A stretch of 64,000 bases of DNA from Gonocerus acuteangulatus (Eukaryota; Arthropoda; Insecta; Hemiptera; Coreidae), in contig OX328132.1 of the NCBI GenBank assembly GCA_946811695.1, forward strand, positions 55,032,909 through 55,096,908. The letters are read 5' to 3'. Of this stretch, positions 1-11,010 are shown in pieces; within the stretch, counting starts at the first letter, position 1; every line of letters starts with the position of its first letter. Under the pieces are notes generated by a model. It was not told the DNA's origin. It searched no databases and saw only the letters and a program-made list of their open reading frames with translations. The translations under genes and the position numbers were made by a program.

Positions 1-654
1 TTTGTGTGCTAATTAGGCTATCGGTATAGCTGGAGTTAAGGGCCTCGAGTAGGGGGTTTGAGGTGCTAAGGTTCCCAGGAAGGGCTAAAGCTGCAGGAGT
101 AAGAAATTCTCAGCCTCCATCAATCTATTCACTCCCATGAGGTAATTAACCTTCTTACTCTGTCCTCTCATCCCCCCACCCCCCACCCCTTTTTGTCGAG
201 ATCGGAAAAGGTGCGTTCAACAGGCGCTACCTAAGCACTCTGAGACGGCCGGCTATTTCCGACAGGAGCCTGCAAAAACTCCCCTCGGCGTTTTGACGAG
301 CTCTCTGACAGGCCTGCGTCCCCCCTCCTCCTGACCTACAGTCATTGATGAATGAGTCTTAAGTAAATCCTGAATTAATTATTGGTCCTACGTTATGTTA
401 ACGTGAAAGTGTTTGGCAGGTGTGAGAGTGAATGAAACTAACAAATTGTTTTCTCCGCATTACTCTGACAAGGAAGCATCCCCATGTGTCCGGAGCTAAT
501 TTTTTTGAAACTTTGTGTCTTTATTAATAAACCAGGAAGAGTCTCTGGTATCTCTCGGTATTGGAGGAAAAAAGTATTATTTTTTGATTATTCATTAAAT
601 GACCCTTAGCTCAAATATATAACTGGCGAATAAGGCGGAAGGTCAATAAAATAT
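1..654. other. Non-coding stretch, no gene recognised
   Basis: No open frame of note and no recognised element. It holds a C-rich run near 173-188 and AT-rich sequence near 500-640. I see nothing else supportable. Confidence 0.5.
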
Positions 655-1245
655 CGTCACACACTTTTACACTTTTATTTATCTTCCCTACATGTTTCGC
701 ACCCTTTTTGGTGCCTCTTCAGGGGAACACACTTAAACATTAAATTCAGCCTCAACCTGAGGAATGGAACCTTCCACTAGCAGGGTCTCGTCTCGACTGG
801 TCATTGACTGAACGAATCCAATATGGTGTCAAATAGTCAGCTGATCGATAATCGATCTGTCATAAATTTAAAATTGATTTTAATTTCCAGATGAAATATA
901 GTCCTATAATACCATTTTCTTATTTTTTATCAAATAAATTAATGAAAATATTATTAAGATGGTGTATTTCCGTTTTTTTATTTATCACTTTTTTCCTGTT
1001 TTTAATGATGTGTATGTTTTCTTTAATCTTTCTTTTCATTCTATTTCTTTCTTTCCCTAATATTCTGATGTTTTCAAAATCAAATTCGTGACCATATTTT
1101 ATAGCATGATAAGCCAACGCCGTTTTGTTTTCTCCATTGTCAATATTTTGAGCATGTTGTTTAATACGTTTTCCAAGTAGCTGTTCCGATTCCCCTATGT
1201 ATGCTTTACCGCAGCTATTACAGTCAATCATGTGGCGAAAGAATC
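655..1245 (-). mobile_element. Penelope-like retroelement, 3' end fragment
   Basis: On the minus strand this reads as the end of a Penelope-like element: a GIY-YIG endonuclease coding piece (920-1231), then a non-coding tail. The tail (about 690-730) has a short hairpin (GGCACC/GGGTGC) directly followed by GCGAAACATG, and then an AATAAA-like signal. A CTGAAGA...hairpin...CGAAAC block downstream of the endonuclease is typical of Penelope-like termini. The reverse transcriptase part is absent, so this copy is truncated at its 5' side. The assignment rests on domain plus terminus together. Confidence 0.75.
920..1231 (-). pseudogene. GIY-YIG endonuclease domain of a Penelope-like element (partial)
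   Basis: About 103 residues are readable without a stop. The N-terminal part has the CxxC-G-x-YIGES signature (C at residues 4 and 7, then KAYIGESEQLLGKRIKQH), followed by the TALAYHA...GHEFDF block and the ILGKERNRMKRKIKE segment. That order matches the C-terminal GIY-YIG nuclease of Penelope-like retroelements, which nicks target DNA for primed reverse transcription. The frame continues a little upstream, but no reverse transcriptase motif is visible between it and 1400, so this is a fragment that cannot move by itself. The start codon is not meaningful because the domain is normally the C-terminal end of a longer polyprotein. An AT-rich forward-strand open frame over 891-1091 is only its shadow. 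Confidence 0.8.
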
Positions 1246-1435
1246 ATGTCGATATCATCTTCTAAACTCGATATATAAAATAAAGCATTTTCGACCTATT
1301 TTATTTTATTTCTCAGCTCCTAAGGCGTATTCGACGGAACGCTCGGACACGTGACGACTATTTTTCGATGTAAAATCACCAGAAAAAAATGGACCAAATC
1401 GGTGAGCCCAGAACTGTATACTCACCCAAATTTCC
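1246..1435. other. Short non-coding spacer
   Basis: No coding frame or repeat recognised. Confidence 0.4.
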
Positions 1436-1680
1436 CGGTGGTACCAGCCCCACCCCCGAAATTAATTTCTTATTAATTTTTTATTTTTTATTATTATTTA
1501 TTTATTGAAACATTGTTAAAAATATTTTCATTATTATACTCTTAGTTTTATTTTTTAATAAACTCCATGTGATCTTATTGAATTTATTTTTGAGGTTTTT
1601 ATGGCACATTTTTGCCGATTGAATCAAAATTTCGCTAGAGGGGCTGCAGCCCTCTATGCCCCCCCCCCCTTGTATAAGCC
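1436..1680. repeat. Dispersed repeat with GC-rich inverted ends (copy 1)
   Basis: The left end has CCCCACCCCCGAAATT and the right end AAAATTTCGCTAGAGGGGCTGCAGCCC, so the outer sequences are roughly inverted around an AT-rich core. The right end and the GTGATCTTATT...TTTATTTTT core match a second copy at 43545-43855. It is probably a non-autonomous DNA element; the superfamily is not assignable and the target duplication is unclear. Confidence 0.5.
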
Positions 1681-1717
1681 CATGATTTGGAGTGATAATC
1701 CTAGCGCAATCCAACAG

Positions 1718-1772
1718 ATTTTTTTTTTCGTTTTTAAGAGCGCATCAACTATTTGGCTATTAGCGCCGAACA
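1718..1772 (-). mobile_element. SINE-A 3' tail fragment
   Basis: Reversed, this reads the tail hairpin GGCGCTAATAGCCAAATAG...GATGCGC followed by an A-rich run. It is the same 35-base tail found in the complete copies at 2791, 18811 and 52834; the head is missing. Confidence 0.65.
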
Positions 1773-2790
1773 GATTATTTATAAAAAAAGTAGCATGGAT
1801 GTTTGGTGAGCCCCTCCAACAAGAAGTAGAGCCTTTGCATTTGAGTAAATTTATCAATATGTTTGTAGTCCTGATCATCGGAGGCTAGGGTTGTTCGTAG
1901 AGGAGAGACACAGAAGCACGAGAAACCATGTTTATTTAACCAAACAAGATTGGGTAAATAAAATAAATGGGGGCGATATCTGATGAAGGCGAAGCTCTGG
2001 GAGGGAGATAGGAAGAGAGAGAAGAAAGAGGGAACTGGGAGGAGGGAGCCTGTCACAGGTCCCTTTTAATAAGGGAAAACGGAGATAAGATTAGGAAAAG
2101 CTATAGGCGAAGGGGAGAGAAATACCTATTGATGGGAGGCTAGGAGCCAGGCTAAATTGCTCCTCACCTACAATGTAGAGCTAGTTTTTCTTACTTTATC
2201 CCCCGAAGGCTGGGATTATAAAACGGGACGAAATGCTGCTGGGAAGGGGGAGTCGGGTAGAATGGGGAGCCGGCGAGAAAGGGAAGGGAGAGCTCTAATG
2301 AAAACTGATATGAAAGGCCGGTCAACTTTTATAGGAGCTGGAAAGGGTGGGGGGTTCGATTACTAGATATTAGGAAATATTGGCCTAGCCCCTCACCCAT
2401 TAAAGGGCCAGATCAAATCCTAATATTATATTTTATCATTTCCACTCCTCACTCCCTCTCCCATCACAAGCACAGTAGAAATAAACACTAAGTGCCACTT
2501 TCTCACTCACATAGAGGCTTAACGCCCCCATTTCTCGTCGTAGCTAAAGCAAAACTCAAGGCATTTCTCAAGCCGCTCTTAGAGATAATTTTTGTCATGC
2601 TTCTTCTCTGCCGGGCGGAACCCTACCACCGTCGGACCGATGACGGTATCTGGATTTGCCCAATTCATCCATCCATCCAATTAGTTTGTGTACTAACAGC
2701 ATATTCGTCGAAGTTGTTCTTGGTGAGAAAGCAACTTTAAAAGGTAATGAACACATGTCCCATAAAATTATAAATACTACCAGGATATCG
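1773..2790. other. Non-coding stretch
   Basis: Purine-rich stretches near 1990-2120 and 2230-2350. Open frames here overlap on both strands and show no recognisable domain. Nothing supportable. Confidence 0.4.
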
Positions 2791-2964
2791 GGTCTCCCGT
2801 GGTCTAATGGTTAGCGCCTTGGATTCATAAGCGGGAGATGGTGGGTTCGAGCCCCACCTCCGGCAGGAATTTTCTCATCTCAGGGCTCGTTGGGAAAATT
2901 CCTCGCTGTACCCTGGATGTCGGCGCTAATGACCTAGAAGTAGATACGCCGTAAAAAAAAAAAA
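2791..2964 (+). mobile_element. SINE-A, tRNA-derived, complete-looking copy
   Basis: The 5' part resembles a tRNA: an A box (TGGTCTAATGG) and a B box (GGTTCGAGCCC) spaced as in an RNA polymerase III internal promoter, and a closing CTCCGGCA. A body with two inverted stretches (GGAATTTTCTC / GGGAAAATTCC) follows, then the tail hairpin GGCGCTAATG...GATACGCC and a run of 13 A. Related copies are at 39138, 47900, 52834 and 54080. It is non-coding and depends on a partner LINE. Confidence 0.85.
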
Positions 2965-3438
2965 ACAGTATATAAAAACTACCAGTATATAATGTACAGC
3001 TTGTATATAAACTAGGGATTGGGTGCAACTTGCAGGTCGGAAGAGTCGGGATTTAAAGGTTTCTAGGTTGTTAGAATGGCGGACAAACAGAACTGAGGAA
3101 TTCCATAGCAAGGTAGCACGGGTGACAAATGATTTTTCGAATAATGCAGTACGGTGGAAAGGAATATGTAGATCGGAAGGACGAGATAGGGTGTTACGAG
3201 AGTGAACAGAGGATTTAAATTTAAGGAGTTGAGAAATATAAGAACGTCTTCGGGATTGAAATACTTGGTAAAGGACTGGGCCGAGGAAGTACTGTCGACG
3301 ATTAAGAGGTAATAGCCAATTTAGCTCCTGTTAGAAAAGGTAATGTACAGTGGACAAGTAATTACGCAGGAATGATGTAACACAGTAACACACATACATC
3401 GAGATTAACTAAAGCACTGGTTACGGACAAACTACAAA

Positions 3439-3474
<36 letters not shown>

Positions 3475-3950
3475 CAACAAAAGCCTAGTATGAAAATCAA
3501 CTGTCTTTAAGGAAGAGTAAGATTTTATCGTCGATGAGACGTCATCGGCTTTAGGCGTATCAGGTTGTATATTACACTTATGGAGTGTAGGCACGCCATT
3601 CACTGAATATGTATTCAATATTTCGATAGAACAAGCAAAAAAAAAAAAAAAAAAAAAGATAAAAAAATGGACATTTTTAAATTTTTCAGGTCGCTCGCTT
3701 ATTGTGAGAGATGTTTTCGTTTTTGTGTGTAATCTGGCTAGTGGCGAGTAGGAAAAAACTAAGTTCACTGAAATAATCCCTTGAGTATTAACAGGGCAGA
3801 GGAGATAAGGCGCGGGATAGCTATTGGTCTCGAGGTTAGGTCTTCAATGCATGACAGGGATAGGATCCTCCTCAAGAGAAGGTTATACTCCACTTTAGGA
3901 AGTCACCCCGCGTCAAAAAAGTGGGTGAAATGAATAATTAATTCTACAGC
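2965..3950. other. Non-coding stretch with long A tracts
   Basis: A 33-base A run at about 3440-3472 and a second A run near 3637-3657 may be tails of decayed retroposons. A short open frame (3023-3205, +) has no recognisable motif. No gene called. Confidence 0.4.
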
Positions 3951-4250
3951 ATAAACCGTTATTTTTTTAAAAAAATTAACTGTTATTAATCATTTGTACA
4001 TTTTTACTCAACTCAAACAATGGAAGCAAGCATTAAAAACATTTAAAATGTTTAAAATAAAATATTCATAAATACTTCCAACAAAAAATTCATACACACG
4101 TCCTATTGCTCAGTAGGGTTCACTCGGGCCTTCTTCCGACTGTACTGGTCCTCTAACCGAGCTAGGTGGTGCAGTCTGGCATTCCAACTATTTTTATTTT
4201 TTCTGCTATAATAATTTTAAATGTTTTTTTTTTTTTCTGAGGTATAAATT
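3951..4250. other. Non-coding AT-rich spacer
   Basis: No recognised element before the inverted Penelope-like arm that begins near 4251. Confidence 0.35.
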
Positions 4251-4792
4251 ATTTCCATATATACTTTATTTATTCATCCTCAACCTCAGCTAAATATATT
4301 GATGAACTAGTTACAATTCCTCATTTTAAACGTTTCGGCCTCAGGGCCATCCTCATTAACTAGAAGAAAAATAAATTACATGTATTTAAATTACATTAAA
4401 AATTACCCCCTTTTTTTATCCATACTATGTAAAAAATTGTTTAAAACTATCTTTAACTTATATTACCTTCCTTTCTTAATCCACATATAATCACCCTATT
4501 TACACCAGGGCTTGTCATCACTATACATCTAAAACTTTAAAACTATGGGCCTTTTCTATCTTCTATAAATAACACTTTTTTACATTTTTTAACATTTGAA
4601 ATTTCCACCAGACCATGTGGCCACAACTTTCCACCATTTTCTATTTACACTATCATAACATTCTATCTCTAATCCTATATATTAAAAATTGTTCATGTCC
4701 ATTTTACTTATCTTATTATACATATCCAAATAACTCTATATAATTTACATTATTATATACCCTTTTTTACCTACCTATCTATATGCATATAC

Positions 4793-4848
<56 letters not shown>
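4793..4848. repeat. (TA)n microsatellite
   Basis: Pure TA dinucleotide run at the centre of the inverted pair; open frames on both strands across it are low-complexity artefacts. Confidence 0.95.
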
Positions 4849-4850
<2 letters not shown>

Positions 4851-4915
4851 GTGTGTGTATGAGTGTATGGATGTACATATGTTTGTGTGTATGTATGTAT
4901 GTGTATATATATGTA

Positions 4916-4918
<3 letters not shown>

Positions 4919-4952
<34 letters not shown>
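4919..4952. repeat. (TG)n microsatellite
   Basis: TG run within a wider TG/TATG-rich stretch (4850-4990). Confidence 0.95.
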
Positions 4953-4962
<10 letters not shown>

Positions 4963-5409
4963 TTTATATATATATGTGTGTGTGTGAATGTGTTTATAAT
5001 TGTATGTCTGTAAGTACATAAGTGGGTATATGCATGTAGATAGGTAGGTAAAAAAGGGTATATAATAATCTAAATTATATAGAGTTATTTGGATATGTAT
5101 AATAAATACATGTAATTTATTTTTCTTCTAGTTAATGAGGATGGCCCTGAGGCCGAAACGTTTAAAATGAGGAATTGTAACTAGTTCATCAATATATTTG
5201 GCTGAGGTTGAGGATCAATAAATAAAGTGTATATGGAATTTTAAATGTTTTTAATGCTCGCCTGCTGGAAATGAATTGATAAAACAATGATTTTTGAATT
5301 TTATAATTTGTCTTTAACATTTTGATATTTTAGTTGATTTTTAATTGTTGACTTATTTTGTTATTTGATTAATGTAAGGTAATTTGAATTATTTTATTGT
5401 AATTTGTCC

Positions 5410-5490
5410 TTTTGTGATGGCTGTTAACAGGACACCGAGGTAGTGACCTCGAAAACGTTCTGTAGAATAAAATAAATATAAAGTGGAGGT
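5410..5490 (+). mobile_element. Penelope-like terminus (short fragment)
   Basis: AGGACACCGAGGTAGTGACC then TCGAAAACGTT and AATAAAATAAATATAAAG. It has the layout of the 660-735 and 5105-5240 termini (hairpin, CGAAA(A)CGTT, polyadenylation-like signal) but differs in sequence, so it would be a different family. No coding sequence beside it. Confidence 0.45.
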
Positions 5491-5689
5491 GTTTGACCTG
5501 TCCTTCATCCTAGTTACTATGATAATACTTTGTTTAAATGACCTTACACTTCTATTTCTTGCTATAAATTAAAAAAAAAAACACTTTGATTTACTGGACA
5601 CTCAGACGATAACACAGGACAACATTTGTTCTAAAAAAACACTTGGAGCGGTATGATCCTTTTGGGGTTGGTTTCTGGGGTCGCTAGTT

Positions 5690-5995
5690 ACGATTAGCAG
5701 GAAGGTTAAGCATCATTACATCAGATTCAAGGTCATTTGAAGGTCAAATAGACTAAAAAACGTAGGAAAAATCTGAAAAACAAAATTCAATTGTATGTTT
5801 TTGAGGCTCCTGAGTCCGAATCCGTGGTTTGTTTGACCTTACGCCTTTTCCTAGAGGTAATGTCAAAGTCGTTTGAAGGTCAAATAAAGACAAAAACGTA
5901 AATAAAATCTAGAAAAATGCATGCGTAGGTTTTTGAGTCCGAACCCGTAGTTTGTTTGACTCGCACTGCCTCCCAAAAAATGAATTTTTGAATGA
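5690..5995. repeat. Diverged tandem repeat, about 150-bp period
   Basis: The segment AAGGTCATTTGAAGGTCAAA...TTTTTGAG...GAGTCCGAATCCGTGGTTTG at about 5725-5835 recurs at about 5870-5960 as GTTTGAAGGTCAAA...TTTTTGAGTCCGAACCCGTAG. Two clear copies and a partial third. No coding content. Confidence 0.6.
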
Positions 5996-6830
5996 CCTCA
6001 AAAGATCAAATATTGGCCTGCTTAATTACTCTCCGAATGTTTTGCTCTTAGGAGTATTGGAAGTATTTCGGAGGTTCTCCTTTTGACATCAAACAACCCG
6101 GAGTTAGCCTTGAGTTACCAATTCGAAGACGTCAAAAAATATTCCAATATAGACTTTTAAAGATTTTTAGAGAAGACGAAATTTTAGAATCCGTGGCAAG
6201 CGTTATTAGGGAAGAAAAATGCGTTTATTTGAACATTTTTTCCTTCCTTAGGCAATAAATCTGAAGCGTTGGCAGGGGAGACACAATTTTTTCTGAAAGT
6301 GCCTTTATGGGAGATGTATGTGGACCCCTGGGAGCCGTGAAGTAAGGGGCCTACGGAGCAATAGGAGATCCATCGAAACGAGAGGGAAATAAGATAAATA
6401 ACATGTATATATAATATGTGAACTACCATTATTCAGAGATCTCTCTAGGTCTTTCGACGGTGTATTTCACAGATCCAGCCCTAGGTGGAGAAGAGGAAAT
6501 GTACCGTGGACAATCCTAACCTCCTCCATGCCTCTCCTTCTTACACACACCAATTGGCTATAAAATCCTATAGCTCTCAGGATCCTCTTTCTACTTCCCG
6601 CAAAATATTGTTCCCTCCTCTCCCTAGCACCTCTTAATGGCTCTTATCAGATCCTATCCCTAACAGGACTCGCCCCTAACCTCCTTCTTCCTTCTTCAAC
6701 ATCCTCTATTACCCTTTCCTTTAGGGAATGGTTCGAGGAGGTCTGTGCTACTAATTGCAACAGCTTGTATATTGCCTGGATCAGGAACTTCGTGACGTTG
6801 TGTCAAGATTGATGGTTCTCTCATATGGCC
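5996..6830. other. Non-coding stretch
   Basis: Pyrimidine-rich between 6510 and 6720. No domain-bearing frame and no repeat recognised. Confidence 0.4.
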
Positions 6831-6879
6831 CGATTTTGATAAATTTGGTACAAATACACTTTTTCTAATTTAAATTTCA

Positions 6880-8115
6880 AGTTCGTTAAACAGCAGAATC
6901 CACCAACCAAAACATTGTTTTATGGATTATATAAAATCGTTTTGAAACAAACCAAACTATAACAGACTATATGACAATAAAATACAGACTATATGACTAC
7001 AACATCGTTTTGAACTAAACCAGACTATATGGCAATAAAATACAGACTATATGACTACAACATCGTTTTGAACTAAACCAGACTTTATGGCAATAAAATA
7101 CAGACTATATGCCTACGAAATCGTTTTGAAACAAACCAGACTATATGACAATAAAATACAGACTATATGACTACAAAATCGTTTTGAAATGAACCAGACT
7201 ATATGACAATAAAATACAGACAATATGCCAAATTATCGAATATGAAAATCGGAGCAAACTGGCGAACGAACATATTTGATAGATTGACGAAGTAATATAT
7301 TGAAAAATGCCTTATTTGATACTTTATTTAAGGCATTAAAGGTTATATAACTATAACATACTGTAAGACTACTAAATCGTTTTGAAACAAATCAGACTAT
7401 ATGACAATAAAATACAGACTATATGACTACAAAATCGTTTTGAATTGAACCAGACTATATGGCAATAAAATACAGACTATATGTCAAACTATCGAATATG
7501 AAAATCGGAGCAAACTAGCGAAGGAACATATTCAATACATTGACGAAGTAATATATTGAAGAATGCCTTATTTGATACTTTATTTAAGGCATTAAAGGCT
7601 ATATAACTATAACAGACTATATGACTACAAAATCGTTTTGAAACAAATCAGACTATATGGCAATAAAATACAGACTATATGACTATGGAAGACAATATGG
7701 CTACAAAATCGTTTTGAAACAAACTAGACTATATGACAATAAAATACGCACTATATGTCTATAACAAACTATATGACTATGGCAGATTACATGACTACAA
7801 TATCGTTTTGAAACAAACCAGACTATATGACAATAAAATACAGACTATATGTCAAACTATCAAATTTGAAAATCGGATCAAACTAGCGAAGGAACATATT
7901 CAATACATTGACGAAGTAATATATTGAAGAATACCTTATTTCATACTTTATTTAAGGGATTAAAATCTATTCTAAAGGGGTTAGAGTTCCGACAATTTGT
8001 GTCAAGTCGTATCGTCCACAATACAAGTGCAAAATCTTGAATTTGAAAAACGAGATTTTTCATATTCGATAGTTTGACATGAAAGGGACGATATGACTAC
8101 AACAGACTAAAAGAT
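6880..8115. repeat. Satellite array with short and long modules
   Basis: A unit of about 60 bases (CAGACTATATGACAATAAAA, then TACAGACTATATGACTAC and AAATCGTTTTGAAAC) is repeated many times. It is interrupted three times by a longer module that starts ATATGCCAAA or ATATGTCAAACTATC and ends in TTTATTTAAGGCATTAAA, at about 7225-7337, 7485-7597 and 7850-7965. This gives a higher-order pattern. Open frames inside are by-products of the repeat. The left edge starts in the CAGCAGAATCC dispersed repeat. Confidence 0.85.
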
Positions 8116-9240
8116 TCAGTATGGTGGTCAGGAATACCAGCTGATTATATATCGATTTTTAAATGCGATTATGTTCATTACAAAAACAAGTTTAGTCCCT
8201 AAAAAGAAAAATCGATTGATGCCATCATTTTGTCAAGTTTTTATTTTTTTCCTACTTGTAAATTGACAAATGTATAGCATACGCATAGCACGTACGCCCA
8301 TAATGCTAAATAAATGTAAAATATCCAAAAAGAGAGAGAGAAAGATAAGGAATAAAATATGTGTGTTTGCAAATATCATTGTTTATGTTATCCTTCATAA
8401 CCTGCAAAACAGTTAACTTTAATTCTTAATAACTTTTTTCTTAGTTGAGAGAATTGATTTTGATCATATTAACCTTTCTATTAATAAATATTGCTTGCCA
8501 TTATCTAGTATGAATCATAACCGTAGATAACGAGTCAAGTAGTAATAGATAAGCAGCAAAGAACCTGTAAGCTAATCAGTAAGCTTATCATCGAGTACGA
8601 GTAACTGTTATAAATCACTACTGCTGCTTCAAAAGTAACTAGATGTGGTCTTCGTAAAAAGACCCTAGAATTGAAATGAGGTCTCGTTGATGGCATTTCA
8701 TAATAAATAACTGGAAATAGTTATGTGTAGTTATTTATTAGTTAGCGAAAAATAAATTTGAATACCGGTAAATTCAACTTGTGTTGCCTCCCATTGAACG
8801 TAAGGCAATGCTTTATTAGGAAATAGACTTATCTAGGTGTATAGGGGATAGGCATAAAGTCGATAGCCTATAGGCTATTGCCTACTATAGTATATAGCCT
8901 ATACCTTGGCTAGTGAGCTGCTAATGAACACTCCCCATGTCGTTTCCTCCCATTACTCCCTATAACTGGGTTTTATTGGCTCTCCGATCCCCGTTCATGT
9001 AGGTACTGTTTATCCAATAGTCAATCTCAAAACCAATATCTCCGAGTTAACCTCAGCAATGTAGATTTACTCTACAGATACAAGCCTTATGTATTTATTA
9101 CTCAACTGCTTCTGGAATGTTCTTTCTATAATCGCGCACTTGTTTACAGCTCGATCAGCAAGCACTGCGCAATTGTAGTGATACCCCGAAAACAAGATCT
9201 AGGCGCACGGTAGTGCGGCAGGCCAAGTTCCGGCCTAAGC
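8116..9240. other. Non-coding stretch
   Basis: Contains a palindromic TAGCCTATAGGCTA near 8865 and a short GA repeat near 8331. No gene or element recognised. Confidence 0.4.
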
Positions 9241-9811
9241 ATACTGTGTGTATATTACAGGCGGTCTTAGAGCCGATATTTACCCTCTCATAACTTTCAA
9301 CCAGGTGAAGATAAAGTTATGAAATTTTACACAGGTATTAAACTACTAGATGTGAGTAAAACTGGAAATTTTCATAATTCTACATTGAATAGTTTCTGAG
9401 ATATAAGCGATCGAAAATCGGGATTTATAGGACTCACTCACTCACTCACTCACTCATCAAAATTATTAGGCACTTCCCATGATGCTAGAGACTTGAAATT
9501 TTGCATGAAGATAGATATGAAGGTGTTATTAAAGGAAAAAATCGAAAAACCGCGAAAAGTTGTGTTTGACTCCGCTTCCGGGGCGGGGGCGTGCCAGTTT
9601 TGTACTTCCTTCGGAAACCCGTCATTCCGTCCGAAACCCATGATGTGGGGTATCAAATGAATTGTCTCGGTATGAAAAACCTATATTTGATGTTTTAAGA
9701 AACAATTAGACGCATATAGGCTCGGTAAAAATCTTATACCAGCTGTCTGTCGGTATGTTTGTTCCTCTTACAAATCCGTACCGTTTGACCGATTTTGACC
9801 AAACTTGGGAC
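9241..9811. repeat. Dispersed repeat, left part, including one minisatellite unit
   Basis: Contains a CTCA run (9432-9455) and a block at 9622-9712 (ACCCATGATGTGGGGTATCA) that recurs at 11445-11540. The last part (from 9740, CAGCTGTCTGT) is one unit of the minisatellite that continues after the hAT insertion. The minus-strand open frame 9450-9656 shows no domain. Confidence 0.6.
9804..9811. repeat. 8-bp target-site duplication (left)
   Basis: CTTGGGAC, identical to 11003-11010, directly flanking the inverted termini of the hAT-type element. Confidence 0.9.
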
Positions 9812-11002
9812 CAGGGTTGGGCAAACGTTAGCGGTCGCTAATATCTAATACCTTCTCGCTAATTTAGCGGTACTGATAAGAGCCTGCGCTAACGATTAGC
9901 GCTAGCGACGGCAGTGCGCTAATCGCTAATTTATCCATGTTTAAATATCGTGACAGCTAATACCTTTAGCTATAGTTACAACATTTTGTCATCTCAAAGT
10001 CCGGGGTCTGCTCGTCTGCTCTGAGCCCGGGGGCATGCACCGCATATAACTTTAGGTAAAACTGAAGTTTAGCGTCCTCCAAACAGATTTCTTTCAAATT
10101 TTGTACAATAACGTATTTTGATGCACTAAATACGAATCCGTTAAAAAAAAAGTTCGCATACTTAAAGTTAGGTAAAACTGCAGTTAAGTGTCCTCAAACC
10201 GATTTCTTTCAAATTTTGTACAATAACGTATTTTGATGCACTAAACACGAATCCGTTAAAAAAAAAAAAGTTCGCATTCAACTAGGAAAGATATTATTAA
10301 GCACTAAAGTTCGCTGTTATGGGGGTTATAAGAGCTAATGTAAACAACTAAATTTGTCAACATGCGCTTGCGCGCTTATGGAAAATTTCGTAATATAGAA
10401 GTTTAATTGAAATTTAATTTTTAATTCCGCGATGTGTCCACGGAACATCGCGTCTCAAGAAGAAGAAGAAAGCTAAGAAGGATGTCTAGGATGCCCTTAA
10501 AATTGACAATATTTTTGAATAAATGGTTTATGAACATTTCAAACGAGAGTTCTCTGTTTCCCAATGTTACATATCTACATATGGTTTACGCCTACTTTTA
10601 TAACCTTCCTAACAGTGAACATTAGTGCTTAATAACATCTTTCCTACTTGAATGCGAGCTTTTTTTTTAACGGATTCGTGTTTAGTGCATCAAAATACGT
10701 TATTGTACAAAATTTGAAAGAAATCGGTTTGGAGGACGCTAAACTTCAGTTTTACCTAAAGTTATATGCGGTGCATGCCCCTGGGCTCAGAGCAGACCGG
10801 AAGTTTACTTTGAGATGACAAAATGTTGTAACTATAGCTAAAGGTATTAGCTATCACGATATTTAAACATTTCATGAATAAATTAGCGATTAGCGCACTG
10901 CCGTCGCTATGCGCTAATCGTTAGCGCTAGGCTCTTATCAGTACCGCTAAATTAGCGAGAAGGTATTAGATATTAGCGACCGCTAACGTTTGCCCAACTC
11001 TG
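9812..11002. mobile_element. hAT-superfamily non-autonomous element with long TIRs
   Basis: The element begins CAGGGTTGGGCAAACG and ends with the inverse CCCAACTCTG, flanked by identical 8-bp duplications CTTGGGAC. An 8-bp duplication with CA..TG ends is the hAT hallmark. The inverted arms are long: the end regions and subterminal parts pair over roughly 9812-10310 and 10625-11002, rich in GCTAACGATTAGCG-type motifs. The left arm has an internal tandem duplication (CAAATTTTGTACAATAACGT occurs near 10100 and 10215) absent from the right arm. The central 10430-10620 stretch has a 63-codon open frame (+) without a recognisable transposase motif, so movement must rely on a transposase elsewhere. 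Confidence 0.9.
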
Positions 11003-11010
11003 CTTGGGAC
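11003..11010. repeat. 8-bp target-site duplication (right)
   Basis: CTTGGGAC, the second copy. Confidence 0.9.

Larger units (their letters stand above)
4251..5241. mobile_element. Inverted pair of Penelope-like 3' ends around a (TA)n/(TG)n core
   Basis: The left arm 4251-4386 and right arm 5105-5240 are near-identical inverted copies. Each carries GAGGATGGCCCTGAGGCCG followed by AAACGTTTAAAATG and, further out, AATAAATAAAGT, the hairpin plus CGAAACGTT signature of Penelope-like termini. A second inverted pair (4720-4800 with 5020-5100) lies inside, so the left half keeps about 330 bases lost from the right half. The centre is a (TA)n tract and a (TG)n-rich tract. No coding part of the element is left. 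Confidence 0.65.

Noticed and set aside
1980..2000. Hammerhead ribozyme core (CTGATGA...GAA)
   Set aside because: The second core element GAAA and closing stems are not in the required positions.
2791..2862. tRNA gene
   Set aside because: The acceptor and anticodon stems do not pair properly and the sequence continues into the SINE body seen in other copies.
4771..5019. Long open frames on both strands across the (TA)n/(TG)n region
   Set aside because: Translations are only Ile/Tyr, His/Thr or Val/Cys alternations; they arise from the microsatellite.
7733..7927. 64-codon open frame in the satellite
   Set aside because: It merely translates the repeat unit (YDNK... pattern) and has no independent support.
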